The translations under genes were made by a program, and so were the position numbers. This document shows positions 1 to 11,977 of a stretch of 64,000 bases of DNA, one piece after another (within the stretch, counting starts at the first letter, position 1; every line of letters begins with the position of its first letter). The stretch is from Russula earlei (lineage: Eukaryota > Basidiomycota > Agaricomycetes > Russulales > Russulaceae), in assembly GCA_025769875.1 (NCBI GenBank), contig JAGFNK010000295.1, positions 1 through 64,000 on the forward strand, in the 5' to 3' direction. A model generated the notes under the pieces. The model was not told the origin of the DNA. It saw only the letters and a program-made list of their open reading frames with translations, and made no database searches.

Positions 1-237
1 AGTCACCAGGGGAGAGAATTCGGAAAAGAGTTGTTCCCTGGTGGCTATGTTAAAAATGGTGTGTCCATGGTTGGGGATAGTGGGGTCATTAACTGAATAG
101 GAGGGGGGATTACGTGAATTGACTCGGGGGAGTAAAGTACGTTGTTGTATCGTAAGTCCCTGGAACTGATGTTCCAGGTTGTCTAGACTTTTGTCCGGGT
201 GATGGGATTCTGTGGGGTCGGAGTCAGTGGTGGACAT
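1..237 (-). pseudogene. Start of ORF3 of copy A1
   Basis: The minus strand from an ATG at 237 reads MSTTDSDPTESHHPDKSLDN and onward, clearly the same protein as the ORF3 start at 38842 in copy A2 (MSTTNSDPAESPHSDESLDS). It begins right after the end of the pol chromodomain; the pol stop seen in A2 is changed here (C for the stop codon), so pol reads into it. Only the first ~80 codons are in the window and the frame is disturbed. Function unknown; the complete version is described under A2. Confidence 0.75.
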
Positions 238-240
238 AAT

Positions 241-1880
241 GCAGAGTTTGGTGGGTTGTTGTAGGTGAAAGGTAGTGATGGCATCTTGAGCATTTTTAAG
301 GTTCAAGAGGGGTTCCCAGGTGTCTTCTGCTGGGAGTACCCTTCCACCAGACTCTGTACTGGAGTGGTTCCTATGGAGATGTTGGGCAGTGACCTTTTCA
401 ACCTCATATTCTCCCAAAGGAGATCAGGGGGGGGGTTCAGGGAAGTTAGGACCATGTTCAGCTGTTTCAGTGACAGGGTGATAGAAGGGAGGCATGGAAG
501 ACATTATGGATGCTCCATTGAGGGGGAAGGTGAAGTTGGTAGACAACATGGGATTCTTTTAGTAATGACAAAAGGTCGAACCGTTTGGGACGGAAATTCT
601 TAAACTGATGGGGGGTTTTTAGGTTAGTCCCTTCTAGCCAGACCTTCTGTCCTCTTCGAACCCTTTGAATTTGGTTTCCTTGACCCAGTGGCTTTGTGCC
701 TTTTTCATGCTTCTTGGGCCGATTCTCGCATATTTTAGAGCCTGGAGGCTTCTTGAATCCATGGGAACTTGGACTTAGCTGGGTGCCAAGTCCCTGTGGG
801 TTAAAGCCGATGAGCAACTCGTAAGGGGTTGTTTGGTAGTTGTGGACTTGTGAGTGTTGAAATGATACTGGGCTATAGGAAGCCAGCATGCCCATTCTTC
901 CTGTTTCTCTCCAGTGTAGATGTGGAGATACATTTCCAGGGTTTGGTTAGTTCTTTCTGATTGTCCATTGGTTTGAGGGTGGTAAGCAGCACTCAGATTT
1001 TGGTTGATTCCCAGAACTTGAGAGACTTCTCTGAACAGATCAGAGGTGAAGCAGGAGTCATGATTGGAAATGATTTGAAGGGACTCCAGTCCAAGGGAAG
1101 GCATGTTGTAAAAATAATTTGGCCATTTCTAGGGTTCCCATATCTTTACGGCATGGTATGAATATTGCGCCTTGGGTAGAGTCATGGTCAGTGATGGTCA
1201 TGATGGTGTTGTTCCCTTCTGATAATGGGAGATCGACGATCCAGTCAATTGCTATGGTTTGAAATGGTTTTTGGAATTCAGGGGGAATTGGGTGAACTGG
1301 GGGACAAGTGGGGGTGTGGAGGATTTGTTAGCCTGACAGGTGGCGCAACCTGAATGTAATCTTGGATGAAAACCCATTTTTGGCCACCAGAAGGATTCTT
1401 GAATTGAGTACAAGGTTGGGCATTTCCTGTGTGTCCACCAAGAACTGTCGTGGTAGGTGTGTAAAATTTTTCATAAGGGGGTTCTTGATATGGTACCACC
1501 AATTTCCCATCCTTGAATAGTGCACCTTCTCTTGAAGACCATGTTTGACCTTCCACATGAGGAGGTCTGACTTTGGTTCCTTTGTTTGGTTAGGACTTGG
1601 GTATAGAGGTTCTCTGTGTGAAGTGCACGAATGAAAAGTTTATCAGGGAGTGCTGTGATGTTTTGGTTATCTCCTGATCCATCGTATGGTCAGGTCATCA
1701 TGAGAGGGCATCTGTGCGATTGGAAGTTCCGGGGTTTGTGGTGGATTTCGAAATGGTAGTCTGCTAGTGTGGAAATATAACCTGCAATTCTTCGATTGAT
1801 TTTGTGGGGGAGTCGGTAGTGGGCGAGGTTGGCGTGATTGGTGGAAAATCTTGATGGGGTGTTTAGTTCCGACTAATAGG
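241..1880 (-). pseudogene. Integrase plus chromodomain of copy A1
   Basis: Fragments in several frames of the minus strand form an integrase: a zinc-binding end with CATCQANKSS near 1320, a core whose part at 775-1104 shows the late motifs HPQTNGQSERTNQ and AQYHFNTH typical of gypsy integrases, and a C-terminal module at 467-895 (KVWLEGTNLK, GPF-like segment, PPQWSIHNVFHASLL) leading into a WEPL-type chromodomain. Integrase would insert the cDNA; the chromodomain would bias insertion toward marked chromatin. Multiple frameshifts and stops make it non-functional. Confidence 0.88.
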
Positions 1881-3292
1881 TTCACCAGTGTTGGAGTGCA
1901 AGAATCAGAGCCAGGAACTCCCTATCCCAAACTGGGTAGTTCCTTTCTGCTTCATTGAATGTGTGTGACATATTCCCAATCATCTTCCTTTTTCCTCTTT
2001 GATCCTTTTGGAAGAGGATTGCTCTGGTGGCAAACTGTGAGGCGTCAGTTTCTAATTCATATGGGAGGTCAGGGTTGGCAGTGTAGAGTTCAGGGTCATC
2101 ACAGACTGCCGATATCAATTTCAGGGCTGTGGTCGCTTCTGGGGTCCAGAGGAAGGGGGTTCCTTTCTTGATCATGGAAAAAATGGGTGAGCTATTTTTG
2201 CAAAATCTTGGATAAATGGTTGTTGGTAATTGAGGGCGCCCATGATTGTTGTATTGTTTCAGGTTATTGGGGGGTCTCGGCCAGTTTTTGAGGCGTCCAT
2301 TTGACGGGGTCAATTTTGAGGGTTCCTTGGTTAATTCGGAAGCCCAGGAAGTCAATTTTCTTTTTGTTCAAAGGCGCATTTGGATGCTTTCAGAAAATAA
2401 GAATATCTTTTGAGGAGGTCGAGGAATTCATGTGTGATTGTCGGTGAAGGTGCTCTTCTCCTGAACCCTGTGGCTATTGCTACATCATCTAGATAGTTGC
2501 ACGTGTTTCTCTTGGGTTACTTTAGAAGCCAGGGTCAGAGGGTGTGGTTCATTGCTCATTGGAAGGCTGCTGGGGCATTGGTAAAGCTGAAGCCCATTAC
2601 CGTGGGGACAAAGGTGCCAAACTGGGTTTTGAAGGCACCTTTGTGTTGATCTTCTGGGTGGATCAGGATGTTGTTGTAGCCAGCTCTGACGTCGAATTTG
2701 CTAAAGGTGGTTTTGCCCCTTAATCAGTGCAATTGTTCTTCCATGTTTGGTAAGGCATGGTAGTCAGGGACTGTGGCATTGTTGAGCTTTCAGTAGTCTA
2801 CTACCATTCGTGGGGTGGTGCCATCCTTCTTCTGGACAAAAAAGACAGGGGATACAAAGTCTGAGACTCTGTCTTTGATGAAACCTTTGGCTAGGTCTTC
2901 TTGTATTTGCTTTGATAGTTCTTGTTTCTCATTCTGGGGGAGTGGGTAAGTTCGACAATCAAGGAACTTGGGGGGTGTCAGGTTTCAGGGTGATTCTGAA
3001 GTCGAGTTCTCCTCGACTGGGTGGGAGTCATTTGGCTGCTTCTTCTGAGAAGACCTTCTGATGTCGTGAATATTCAGGGGGAATGGTAATCGACCTTATT
3101 TGTGCAATTCAGATCTTTGGTGGGTTTGTTATGGATACAGGGGTGAGAAGGACCCCTAAGTGGTTTCTAAGGCGACCAGTGCTCCAATTTATGAGGGGGT
3201 TTATTGCCTTCAAGAAGGGGTATCCGAGGATCATTCTATCTTCTCCCAGGTTGGTGACATAGAAGGTGAGAAGTCGGGTGGTAGGTCCATGA
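1881..3292 (-). pseudogene. Reverse transcriptase and RNase H of copy A1 (with distal protease part)
   Basis: The minus strand at 1882-2355 carries the RNase H start PYELETDASQFATRAILFQ followed by ERNYPVWDREFLALI, a classic gypsy RNase H signature. Upstream (about 2400-2900) lie RT pieces, including a YLDDVAIATG segment near 2500 matching A2. The part next to the solo LTR (to 3292) holds LGEDRMILGYPFLK, the distal region of the retroviral-type protease that resumes after the inserted LTR. Frames shift repeatedly, so no functional enzyme is encoded. Confidence 0.88.
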
Positions 3293-4120
3293 TGTTACGA
3301 ACCAAGGCCAAGTCCTGGCCGTGGATTGTCCTATTTCACTCAAGAGAGACCTCTCTCACTTTGCATTGCTGACTCCCTTCCATTTTCTGGGCTATCCCTC
3401 CTGTGGTACAAGATATCACTATTGCAAAGGCACTATAACACGACCAGGCACCCATTTCCTAATCGGGTAATCATCGCGTGGCAGCCACATGGCTACCCAG
3501 CCACCATGGACCCGAAACAGCGGCACAAACTCTTAGAAACTGTTGCATAAATTATCTGATGTCATCAAGGCTCCAATGACATCATGGCTGACTGAGCAAC
3601 TCCACAGTGACCTCATATACTCACTAAGCACTCCACAGTGACATCATAATGATGTCATCGCTCCACAATGATCAGTAATGCGCTCAGTAAGCCTGAAACT
3701 TGACACAAGCAAGTTTATGCCTCTGTAGTCCTATTGGATGGTACCAAAGAGTCTAGAATAGTCCCAGTTCTTTGTAATCGACCCTGTACACTGTATATAA
3801 GCCCCAATGAAGCATGGCAGTCGTCAGACTGTCCATTTGTGATACTCTCATCTTCCTGGGTACTCCCCTGTGACTGCTCAGTCTAAAGTCCTCCCTCGTC
3901 CTCAAGGTACTCTTCAACGACTGCCTTGTTTAAAGCCCCTTGCTGCACTGGCCTCTACTCTTTGCCTCTGCCTCCTGCAACACGTACCAGTCCCCATCTG
4001 GTATCTTCTAGTCGTTTGGCTTGTCCTCCTGTTCAATGCCGTTTACGCCGCGTACCGTCTGTTCCGACCCTTGCCCACCTGCTCCTGAGTCCTTAGTGAT
4101 CAGCAGTACGTGTCTTGACA
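3293..4120 (+). repeat. Solo LTR, family L2 (828 bp)
   Basis: The sequence begins TGTTACGAACC and ends GTCTTGACA, and is bounded by a perfect 5-bp duplication CATGA (3288-3292 and 4121-4125). It has TATATAAG near 3795. It sits inside the protease gene of A1, whose reading resumes on the other side. Three other copies are at 17302-18129, 20002-20842 and 42810-43665. No internal region is present, so it is a solo LTR left by LTR-LTR recombination. Confidence 0.95.
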
Positions 4121-4420
4121 CATGATGTACGGCCATGTGGGCATAATGGGTTAGTGCCCCGCCTTGGTTGTTAGTGCCGTCCACATTGATAATGGGTCTG
4201 GGGGGTTCTAAGGGTTTGGAGTGGGATTTGTAACTTTCCCATGATTCCTTGGCTGATGAAATTTTCTGTTGCTCCACTGTCTAGGAGCGCTTGGCCAGTC
4301 TTTCCATTTGTGGTGATCATAAAGGGAACTTTCATTGAGTTTTCTTTATGTTGGACAATGGTATCTATTTGGGCCTTAGTACCGACTGTTGTACCTTGGC
4401 CTAGAGAAAATCCTCTTTAA
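4121..4420 (-). pseudogene. Aspartic protease start of copy A1
   Basis: The minus strand encodes TNGKTGQALLDSGATENFIS and continues with RPIINVDGTNNQGGALTHYAHM up to the solo LTR. LDSGATENFI contains the D-S-G active-site triad of retropepsin-like proteases. The solo LTR cuts the gene just after this point. Confidence 0.85.
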
Positions 4421-5900
4421 GGATGAGGTCCCAAAGTTTGGCCCTATCCTCCGCTGGTAACGTTTTCATGTGGGCCACCATGGTGGAGGCTTCTTCTTCT
4501 TTGGATGGTTCTGGAGTTGGTTCAGTAGTGCGTGCCTTGGAAGTGGTGGGTTGTAGCGTTTTTGGGGCATTCCCAGCTGAGGTGGCCTTTCTCTCGGCAG
4601 CGGAAGCAACACCCTTCTTTTGCCAATTGTTTCCTTTCTTCTTCCGTAAGTTTCTTTAAGTTGGACTTAGCGGCGTCCACTTGCATTCGGTCAGGGTGGT
4701 GTGATTTGTGTTCCGAGGGGGAGTGTGTAGTCTTCCCTTTAAGCTTTTCTCTGATGGTGATGAAACGTCGATGCTGTCTTCTGGCCTCCTCCTTCCATTC
4801 TTGAAGAGTGGTGGGCCAGACATCCGTGTTTAAGATTGCGTGGTAGAGTCTGACTTTCAGGCCATTTTTGAAACTTTCAATGGCAATGACGTCTGTTTCT
4901 GGCCATCCTGTTTTGTTTAGGAGCTGTTCGAAGGTGGAGATGTAATCATCTAGGGACTCCTTCATCGTGTGTTTGGCAAGAGCTGCTTGGGCATCTTCTT
5001 TCTCTGCAGTGTTGGTGAACTTGAATGTAAAGTCTGTGACAAAGTTGTTCCATAGTGCTTCGTTCATTCTGTTAACAGGGTTTTGAGCCCTGTTTACTTT
5101 ATCCCTGAGTGCAGTTGCCTGTGAATTGACCCATTCTTTGACCTTCTCTCCTTGAATACAGGAGAGGGCTAACATTGTTCATTTGAAAGGGGAAACCATA
5201 ACTGCTTCGTCATCATTAAGGGCCCCAGTACAAGTTAAATTCCATGATGAATCTTTTTGTTTTGTTCCTTTCCCCTGTGAAGGCAGTGGGTTCTTTACCA
5301 CTGAGGGACCCATTAGTGCCTTGTGGTGCTGGAGCAGCTGCTTGAGGAGGTGGAACAACAACTGGGGGGGACCTGGGCGGCCATTTGAGGGGCCTGAGCA
5401 GCAACCTGGGGGGGTTGTACAGCAACTTGGGGTTGGGCTGCCATATTAGGTTCTGGGGGGTTCTGTGGTTTGAGTTCTAGGGTTTCAATGGGTTCCTGGT
5501 TTCCAAGGGGGTCCTCTGGTTCTAAAACAGGGGATTCAAAGGGTGTCTGAGTTTCGACAGTGTTTTCTGGTTCAGGGGGATTGCCTTCTGTAGAGGAGGC
5601 TTCTGTTTCTGATGGGGGGTTCGTAGAGAGGGTTGTCTTCCCTCCAGTAGCCTAGTCCAAGGTTGTTTCTGATGAGTTCTAAGTCCTGATGGGTATAGAG
5701 CTGTCCTCTTCTGAGTTGTAGTTTGAACCAGCGGTTGTTGATAAATTCAACAGGTAATTCTTTGTTGTTTTCAGTGGTGATGTAACAGAGGAAAGTGTAA
5801 AAACTGTCCCAAGTGGCGGTTCCTACAACGTGTTCAGGAAGGTCAGGGAAGGGTCTGGGTTGGATGCGGATCCAACAATTGGGTGGTAGTTCAAGGTTGA
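4421..5900 (-). pseudogene. Gag of copy A1
   Basis: Minus-strand Gag in pieces. The N-terminal part (about 5650-5900) has a conserved segment ending VEFINNRWFKLQ that recurs in families B and L4. A Pro/Gln-rich linker follows (about 5200-5450). The capsid-like part at 4522-5175 starts near LALSCIQGEKVKEWVNSQ and ends in a CCHC zinc knuckle, CFRCREKGHLSWEC (about 4570-4611). Capsid assembly and RNA packaging would be its role. Stops and frameshifts break the N-terminal half. Confidence 0.88.
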
Positions 5901-5920
5901 TCTCCAGAATGGAGTAAGAA

Positions 5921-5932
5921 AAGCTTAGCTTG
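5921..5932 (-). promoter_or_regulatory. Self-priming primer binding site of A1
   Basis: On the minus strand the LTR end TAACA is followed at once by CAAGCTAAGCTT. Eleven of these bases are the exact reverse complement of AAGCTTAGCTT in the LTR itself (+ strand 6264-6274), 35 nt downstream of a TATTTAA box. That is the arrangement expected if the 5' end of the transcript folds back and primes its own reverse transcription. Confidence 0.7.
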
Positions 5933-6522
5933 TGTTATGGCGTCGCGGGCCGTAAGAGCGTTAGCTCAAGGTTCAGTGGGGCCAAGTCCTTGTGACTTGG
6001 TTCAAGGGTTCAGTGGGGGCCGGCTCAAAGAGACCAGATCAAGGGTTTAGTGTCTCAAGGCTGAGTCAGACAATGACTCAATCCACAGACAGAGTTGATC
6101 TCCTGGTTTCACAGAAGAGGAGGACAATGAGAGAGAGGCAGAGGAGGAAGAGGAACACAAGGGTTCCTTGAGGTGTGCTCAAGTCAAGCAGAGTATAGGC
6201 CAGCACAAGCAAGTTGTGATTGAGAGAGAGTACAGGGCAAGGGATGCGACAGGAAATGGGACAAAGCTAAGCTTGGGGCATTTCCCCAGCTTCTACAGGC
6301 ACTTAAATACTGTATGTAGCGAGGCTGTACAGTACTATATGCGGAACAATAGATAAAGGTAAGCTAATAGCAGAAGAGACTTGACAATCGATGAAACACA
6401 AGAGGTGAAACAATAAGGGACCATCAGCATCAAGGGATGAAACAATAACCAAGGTGAAACGTTAAAAAACAATAAGGAACATATTTGTTATGGATGAACT
6501 GAAAAAGGGGTAGATCATAACA
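5933..6522 (-). repeat. 5' LTR of copy A1, family L1 (590 bp)
   Basis: Read on the minus strand it runs from TGTTATGATC to CGCCATAACA, with TATTTAA (6309-6303) and the self-priming motif about 35 nt further on. The flank at 6523-6527 is GCACC. Truncated copies of the same LTR are at about 47388-47641 and 53345-53418. Confidence 0.88.
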
Positions 6523-8745
6523 GCACCTAAGAATGAGGATGTGTCCAACGTGCAGGCAGCCCTTGAGTGCTGAATTCGACTATTGCTTTGGTTGCAATAG
6601 TCTTCCCACTGCAACACCCTTCATTGGCAATAAGGACAACACAGCTCTGGCAGTCATTGATACTGGTCATGATGTGCCTCTGCAGAGAAGCCAGCGAACA
6701 CAACAGATGGACAGCACTGATGAGTACTACATACTGAGGAGGGCAGCGACCAGCTTGCCATGCCATAGGAAGGTAGATAGAGATAGCATTGCCTTACTTG
6801 ATGCTGAGAGATTTTCAGTACATTGGCAACACTAGAAGTTTTGTGTGGCAGTTCAGCATAGGGATCTGTTGGGCTCATTGGCTTCATAAATGATAGCAGT
6901 CTGGGAGAGATGAGCGATGTCAGCAAGTACCAGTACCTTGGACTGGACCGGCAACCAGATAAGCCTACCTGGACAAGCCTCACCCTTCCCGTGCAGTTCC
7001 CATGACTCATTCAGCCTTGCATGTACCATTACTTTCCAGTGTGTTCTGCTACAATCGCCTCGCCTCTGTCTCATGCCTGCTATTTGATATAGTAGTATCT
7101 GTCTATATAAACCTGTCAGTAGAAGAGAACAAGCCCTAAGCTTGTTCTCTTGTGAAATATTGCTGGATTCAGCTTCAGAACTGTAGGCTTGCAGGGAATC
7201 AAGCATCTGTCTCAGAAATCTCCCATTTCTCTAAGTCTTCAAGCGTGAAGATTTATTCATTGTCTTTCCACTCCGCGGTACACACTAGTCTTTGCTGTGT
7301 TGTCACCAAGATCCTTGAACTTCATGAGAACTCATCGTCTCGCTTGACTCAGTGCGCACGTCTCGCATATGAAACAATTTGTCAGCGACACCGCCCCCAG
7401 TCAGTGACAAGTGATCAGACATGGAGATACTCAGAAATGGCTCTTGATCAACCATAATCTATGATGGTACAGACCTTGTTGGGATGTTTGAATGCCTAAT
7501 GGTCTACACTGTTGTATGACACATTCAGACCTATGGGGATGAGGCAACATGAGGGGTGGCATGGGGACGTATTACTTGTGTCAGCAGTGTCTCTGGTGCC
7601 TGGCAGTGTGGAGGCTGTTTCTGCTCCTACTGAGGTGGTGAGTGACTAAGCTCAGTTCCGGGGCCTTCTTAGACAATGTGTGTTGCATGAGACTAAAACA
7701 ATGGTCGGGGTTGAGACCAAGATGGTGGCATGGATGAGCTCAGGCAACAGCTGTGAGTGAGACTGAAGTGGTGGAAGAAGCCAGACAAAGCTGACATTGT
7801 AGGGGCTGGCTGGACCAAAGTAATGGCCACTAGAGGGGACGACAAGGAGGCTGAGACTGTGGCAACTGGGACTGAGACAGCAAGGTGGCATGTGTGGCCA
7901 ACAGAATGGCCAACAGAACTGAAACGACTAGACGGTGGATGAAGCAGGTGCAGATGGACAAGAGGTGGCAGTGGGCAGGACAGGGGCCATGATGGTGATG
8001 ACTTGGCAAGGCTAAGAATGGAGCAGCTGATGAAGCTATGATGGCTGATGATAAGGATATGGCAGGTGTGACAGATGCAGGGTTGATGGTGGATGGGGCA
8101 GAGGGGAGGATGGATAAGGCTGAGGGGCTGAGGCTGGGGCAATGATGATGGGCAAGACTGGGTGTGGTGGTAATCTGGGTATTGGAGATGTCTTGCAATG
8201 GAGGCAAAGGGCTGGATGGCCTGCAACAAGAAATATGAGGTGATAAAGATCAATCATGGCATGAAAGAATGCATGGCAGAGGAGAGGCAGGTGTCCTGAA
8301 TTGCGAATGGAAATATGTGGTGGGAAGTTTCAGATGGAAAGAGTTGAGGACAAAATTTGGCATCACAAACCCAGGCTAACATTTGCAAGACAACAGGAAG
8401 AGAGGTAGACTGGGAGGGGTCCACACTGTGAGTATCCCTGCTGTAAACAGACCTTTATCACATCATTCCTGCTAGACCCAGGAGAGTTGATCCAGAAGAA
8501 GTGAAGGGTATAATGACCTCATGGTGTCAGTTTGGCTGCATTGAGTATGGGCATTCACCCAAAGGGAAGGTAGACCAGAAGAGAAGAGGGAGGGAAGGAA
8601 AGGAAGGCAGGGCAAGGAGTGAGGGTGAGCGAGAAAGGCAAGGGAGAAAGGGAGAGGGAGTGCATGTATTCAACATGTGCACAACCGCATGCTCTGGGTT
8701 TGCATGCTCCAGGTTTGAATAGAATTTACATTGCTTTTGGAGAGA
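6523..8745 (+). repeat. Left arm of a large inverted repeat
   Basis: This stretch matches, in reverse orientation, the sequence between about 10760 and 14850. Clear matching blocks are 6523-6912 with about 14470-14850, 7415-8200 with about 13790-14460, and 8260-8745 with about 10760-11235. A solo LTR (6918-7409) interrupts the left arm. Short open frames here are in a low-complexity Ser/Pro/Leu-rich segment (about 7690-8250) related to the Ala/Ser/Pro-rich gene near 45 kb; I see no intact gene. The outer end is cut by element A1. Confidence 0.8.
6918..7409 (+). repeat. Solo LTR, family L7 (492 bp)
   Basis: It begins TGTCAGCAAG and ends CAGTGACA, flanked by AGCGA (6913-6917) and AGTGA (7410-7414). 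The right arm of the inverted repeat lacks it, which confirms the insertion. It has TATATAA at 7104-7110, and AAGCTT inside GCCCTAAGCTTG begins exactly 34 nt further on, at 7138, as in the self-primed families. A second copy is at 23655-24152. Confidence 0.93.
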
Positions 8746-8883
8746 AGATCATGCTTATATACCAAAGTTGTAAGGAGGGACTGTACTGTACAAGAGCAAG
8801 TTGCACCATAATAATAAGTAGTGCACTCATAACAATCCCATGTCTAAGTCAGCATCAGCAAGTCCTTTTCCCATGTCAGTCAG

Positions 8884-10735
8884 TCAGCCAACCATTGAAA
8901 ACCTTCCAGTGTTCACCAGCTCCATATCCTCTGTTGCATATTGTATGAGTAAATTGGCTGTGCCTTTCCCAATATTGAGCCAATTTGATAGCTTCTCCTC
9001 AGACATATGGTCTCTAAGAAGCTGGTTGATGCAACAATAACCCTCTTCATTGAACTTGTCTGCATGCTTGCTAAAGTCTTCCCCTTGACGATCACAGTGC
9101 ATGTTGCAGTACTCAAGCCAAGGGCCTATCCTTGGGACATCAGTCTTTGCCAGAACAGGATTTGGGAGAGGTGGGAGCCCTGAGATCAGATTGGGAGGTG
9201 GCAATTGATTTGGAAGGAACCAAGAATGAGAGGGATGGTATGACAGAAGGAAGAAGCCATATGGATAGCCCATGAGTGGCTGAGGCAGTTCATTCGTAGG
9301 CATGTCAGGAAATTGTCTTTGGCTTCATGAGTGAGGTCCACCAGTGTACACATTGATTTCTGCTGGCTTTGTGGTCGCTGGGTATTTCTTGGGATTCTCA
9401 ACCTTCCAACATTATCAGCTGACATTGCAAATGAAACATGTAGTACTTACATGCATTGTCGCCCAGAGGTTGAGATGACTCTCTGTAATTGGATAGCATA
9501 AGCGTTGCACCTGGATCTTTCCAGCATAAGGTGGGCTTGTCTGGAAGGCTGTGGATGTCACAGGAGAATGTGTTTGAGATTGTCTTCTGTGCCTCAACTT
9601 TGTTTTCATGGAACAGCTTCGCCTTTGGACCTTTGTCTATCTGCATTGCTGTCACTCGGAACACTGCCAAACTTGGTACTTTTCTGCATGTCTGTCAACA
9701 TTTGTTTCAAGCATCTCATTGCTGTGCTCACCTTGATCTGATGGTGACTATCTGTGGATGGTAGCTTGTCATCTCTGTTAGTCACTACCACCTTGACCTC
9801 CTTCATCTTCCTGGAGCGCTTCCCATTCTGAGACAAGGGGGAACAACAAGGGGCCAGAGTAGGGCAATCATGGTATCAAAGTGCTCTAGCATGGTGAGGT
9901 CAAGTGGAAGTGACCCTTTGGGGTCAGTGCTCAGGCAATACTGGGTGTGGAGTGCAGAGGGGTAGACATTGAGATGTTGTGCTAACTTCTGTTGCAGTGT
10001 GAACCAGGGCATGGTGGACATAACGATCTCAATCATGTGGTTCCCTTTCACAATATTAATCACCTCTATTGTGATGAAAACATCTCTGAAACAACACATA
10101 AGGTGAGTAGGAATATCAAAGACTGTCACAATGAACCATTTTCATCATCAAATAACTTGTTTCCATCCTCCTGTGCTATTGCCACTTTCTTGCACATTGG
10201 AGCAGTAACAGGTTTGCTTTCCTTCCAGGGCCATGACTTCAATGATGCTGTCATTGCTGTCATTGCCACTCTTGTCTTGCTGCTCAGGGGACTCTACAGC
10301 TGAGTAGTGGTCATTGTCTGTGCCCAGATCCATAGAATTTCGCTGCTGGAGAAGCATTCAAATTGCAATAGAAGATTGGCGGATGGGTCATGGCTCATTT
10401 GGAGCTCCATCTCCCTCACTGGGAGATGCCATGGGTGGTTTTTTCACTTGGGATGACTCAGGCACTGTTTTGTCACTGCCAGTAGATTGACCAGCTGTTG
10501 CACCACAGGAACATGTCACATGCCGGCCTGAGTTCTTCTTCTTCGGTTCCATGGTGGCCTTAGCATCCACACTCATTCCAGTGCCAATTTTAGGCATTGC
10601 ATGAGCCACAGAGTCCCGAGAAGCAGGGTGAGCAGATGGTTCTATGGATGTGGTCAAAGGTGGAGTCAGATTCTTCTCTGCCTGTTTTTTTGTGTTGGAT
10701 GCCTTCTGGCATGGTTTGACCGGTCCCTTGCCCAT
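8884..10735 (-). pseudogene. Decayed gene with SAM-like C-terminal segment
   Basis: Minus-strand pieces form one gene between the inverted arms. It starts MGKGPVKPCQKASNTKK at 10735 with a Lys/Ser/Pro-rich basic tail, continues with a segment at 9803-10129 (IEVINIVKGNHMIEIVMSTM and onward), a piece near 9606-9836 and 9398-9670, and ends at 8884 with IGPWLEYCNMH...GKGTANLLIQYATEDME, followed by a stop. The last ~90 residues resemble a SAM-type helical domain in pattern, but this is only a tentative call. Frames shift between pieces; some gaps may be introns. It is the only gene-like content of the spacer between the arms, so it may be the cargo or machinery of the repeat. Function unknown. Confidence 0.5.
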
Positions 10736-11977
10736 GAATAAAAGGTGACAGGTGACACAAAGCAAAGAGAAAAAGGCAACAAATATTTTATGTAAATTCT
10801 ATTCAAACACAGAGCATTTGGTTGTGCATGTTGAATACAAACACTCCTCCCTTTCTCCCTCCTCTTGCTCACCTTCAGTCCTTGCCCTACTCCTTCCTTT
10901 GCTACCCTCCTTCTTCTCTTATGGTCTACCTTCCCTTTGGGTGAATACCCATACTCAACACAGCTGAACTGACACCACAAGGTCGTTACACCCTTCACTT
11001 CTTCTGGATCAACTCTCCTGGGCTAGCAGGAAAGTTTTATGATGTGATAAAGGTCTGTTTACAGCAGGGATACTCACAGTGTAGACCGCTTCCTGTCTAC
11101 CTCTCTTCCTGTTGTCTCACAAACATTAGCCTGTGTTTGTGATGCAAATTTTGTCCTCAACTCTTTCCATCTGAAACTTCCCACCACATATTGCTGTTCT
11201 CAGTTCGAGACACCTGCAGCCTCTGCCATGCATTCTTTCATGCCACCCACAATTGATTGGCAGTGACCCATATATATCAGGCCAACATCCCTTGGACTTG
11301 CCAGCAGGTCATGTGTGCCCTCTTGTATCTTCCTCGTTCTGACCCAAGCCCCTCCTTTCCCCTTCCCATCCTTTCTTCAACCTTACCAACATGCCCAACT
11401 GGTCTAGACTACCTTACAATATGTCCTCACACAAGATTGTGAAGATCACCACCACCATACGTGAGGGCTCTCAGCCTAAACGCCTCCATCTCCCCCCTCA
11501 CGCATGACTTGCTGCCTTCAATGCCTTGCATTCCTGTTCTTGCCCCATCACTCTCGATTATGTGATCAATAGTAGGATGTTATGTATCATGGGTATGATA
11601 TGTGTGTTTCATGTTTTCTTTACCTCAATCTCATGTTTCAGTTCTCAATTCCCTTTCATGCTTCCTTTCATATCATGCCCACCTTAGTACTCCCTGCTGT
11701 ATATAATCTCATTAGCTGCTTACTTGAATACCAATTCCTCCCTTTGTGGTAATCTTCTCTGGTCTGCTTCAAGACTTTGCCTGACATTCGTACTGCATCC
11801 CATGTTCAACTTCATAGCTCCCAGTCATTCAACTCGTTCCCTCTATTCTGTTTGTACCCCTGTTTTCTCCTTGGTCTGGTCAGCCCACATGATCCCACTC
11901 ACGGGTCTGTGGACACACACTACAACATTACATATTTCAACACCATTTGTTCACATTTATAGTGAGTTTCAGCATGA

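Larger units (their letters stand above)
1..6522 (-). mobile_element. Family A Ty3/gypsy chromovirus, copy A1 (3' end outside window)
   Basis: A long terminal repeat retrotransposon read on the minus strand. In element order it has the 5' LTR (5933-6522), a primer binding site, Gag with a CCHC knuckle, aspartic protease, reverse transcriptase, RNase H, integrase and chromodomain, and the start of a third ORF at the window edge. The protein order PR-RT-RH-IN is that of Ty3/gypsy (Metaviridae), and the chromodomain places it with chromoviruses. All reading frames carry stops and frameshifts, so this copy is dead. An 828-bp solo LTR is inserted in the protease region at 3293-4120. The 5' LTR lies inside the left arm of a larger inverted repeat: the right arm contains the same flanking sequence uninterrupted near 14840, so A1 inserted into that older repeat. 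Confidence 0.93.
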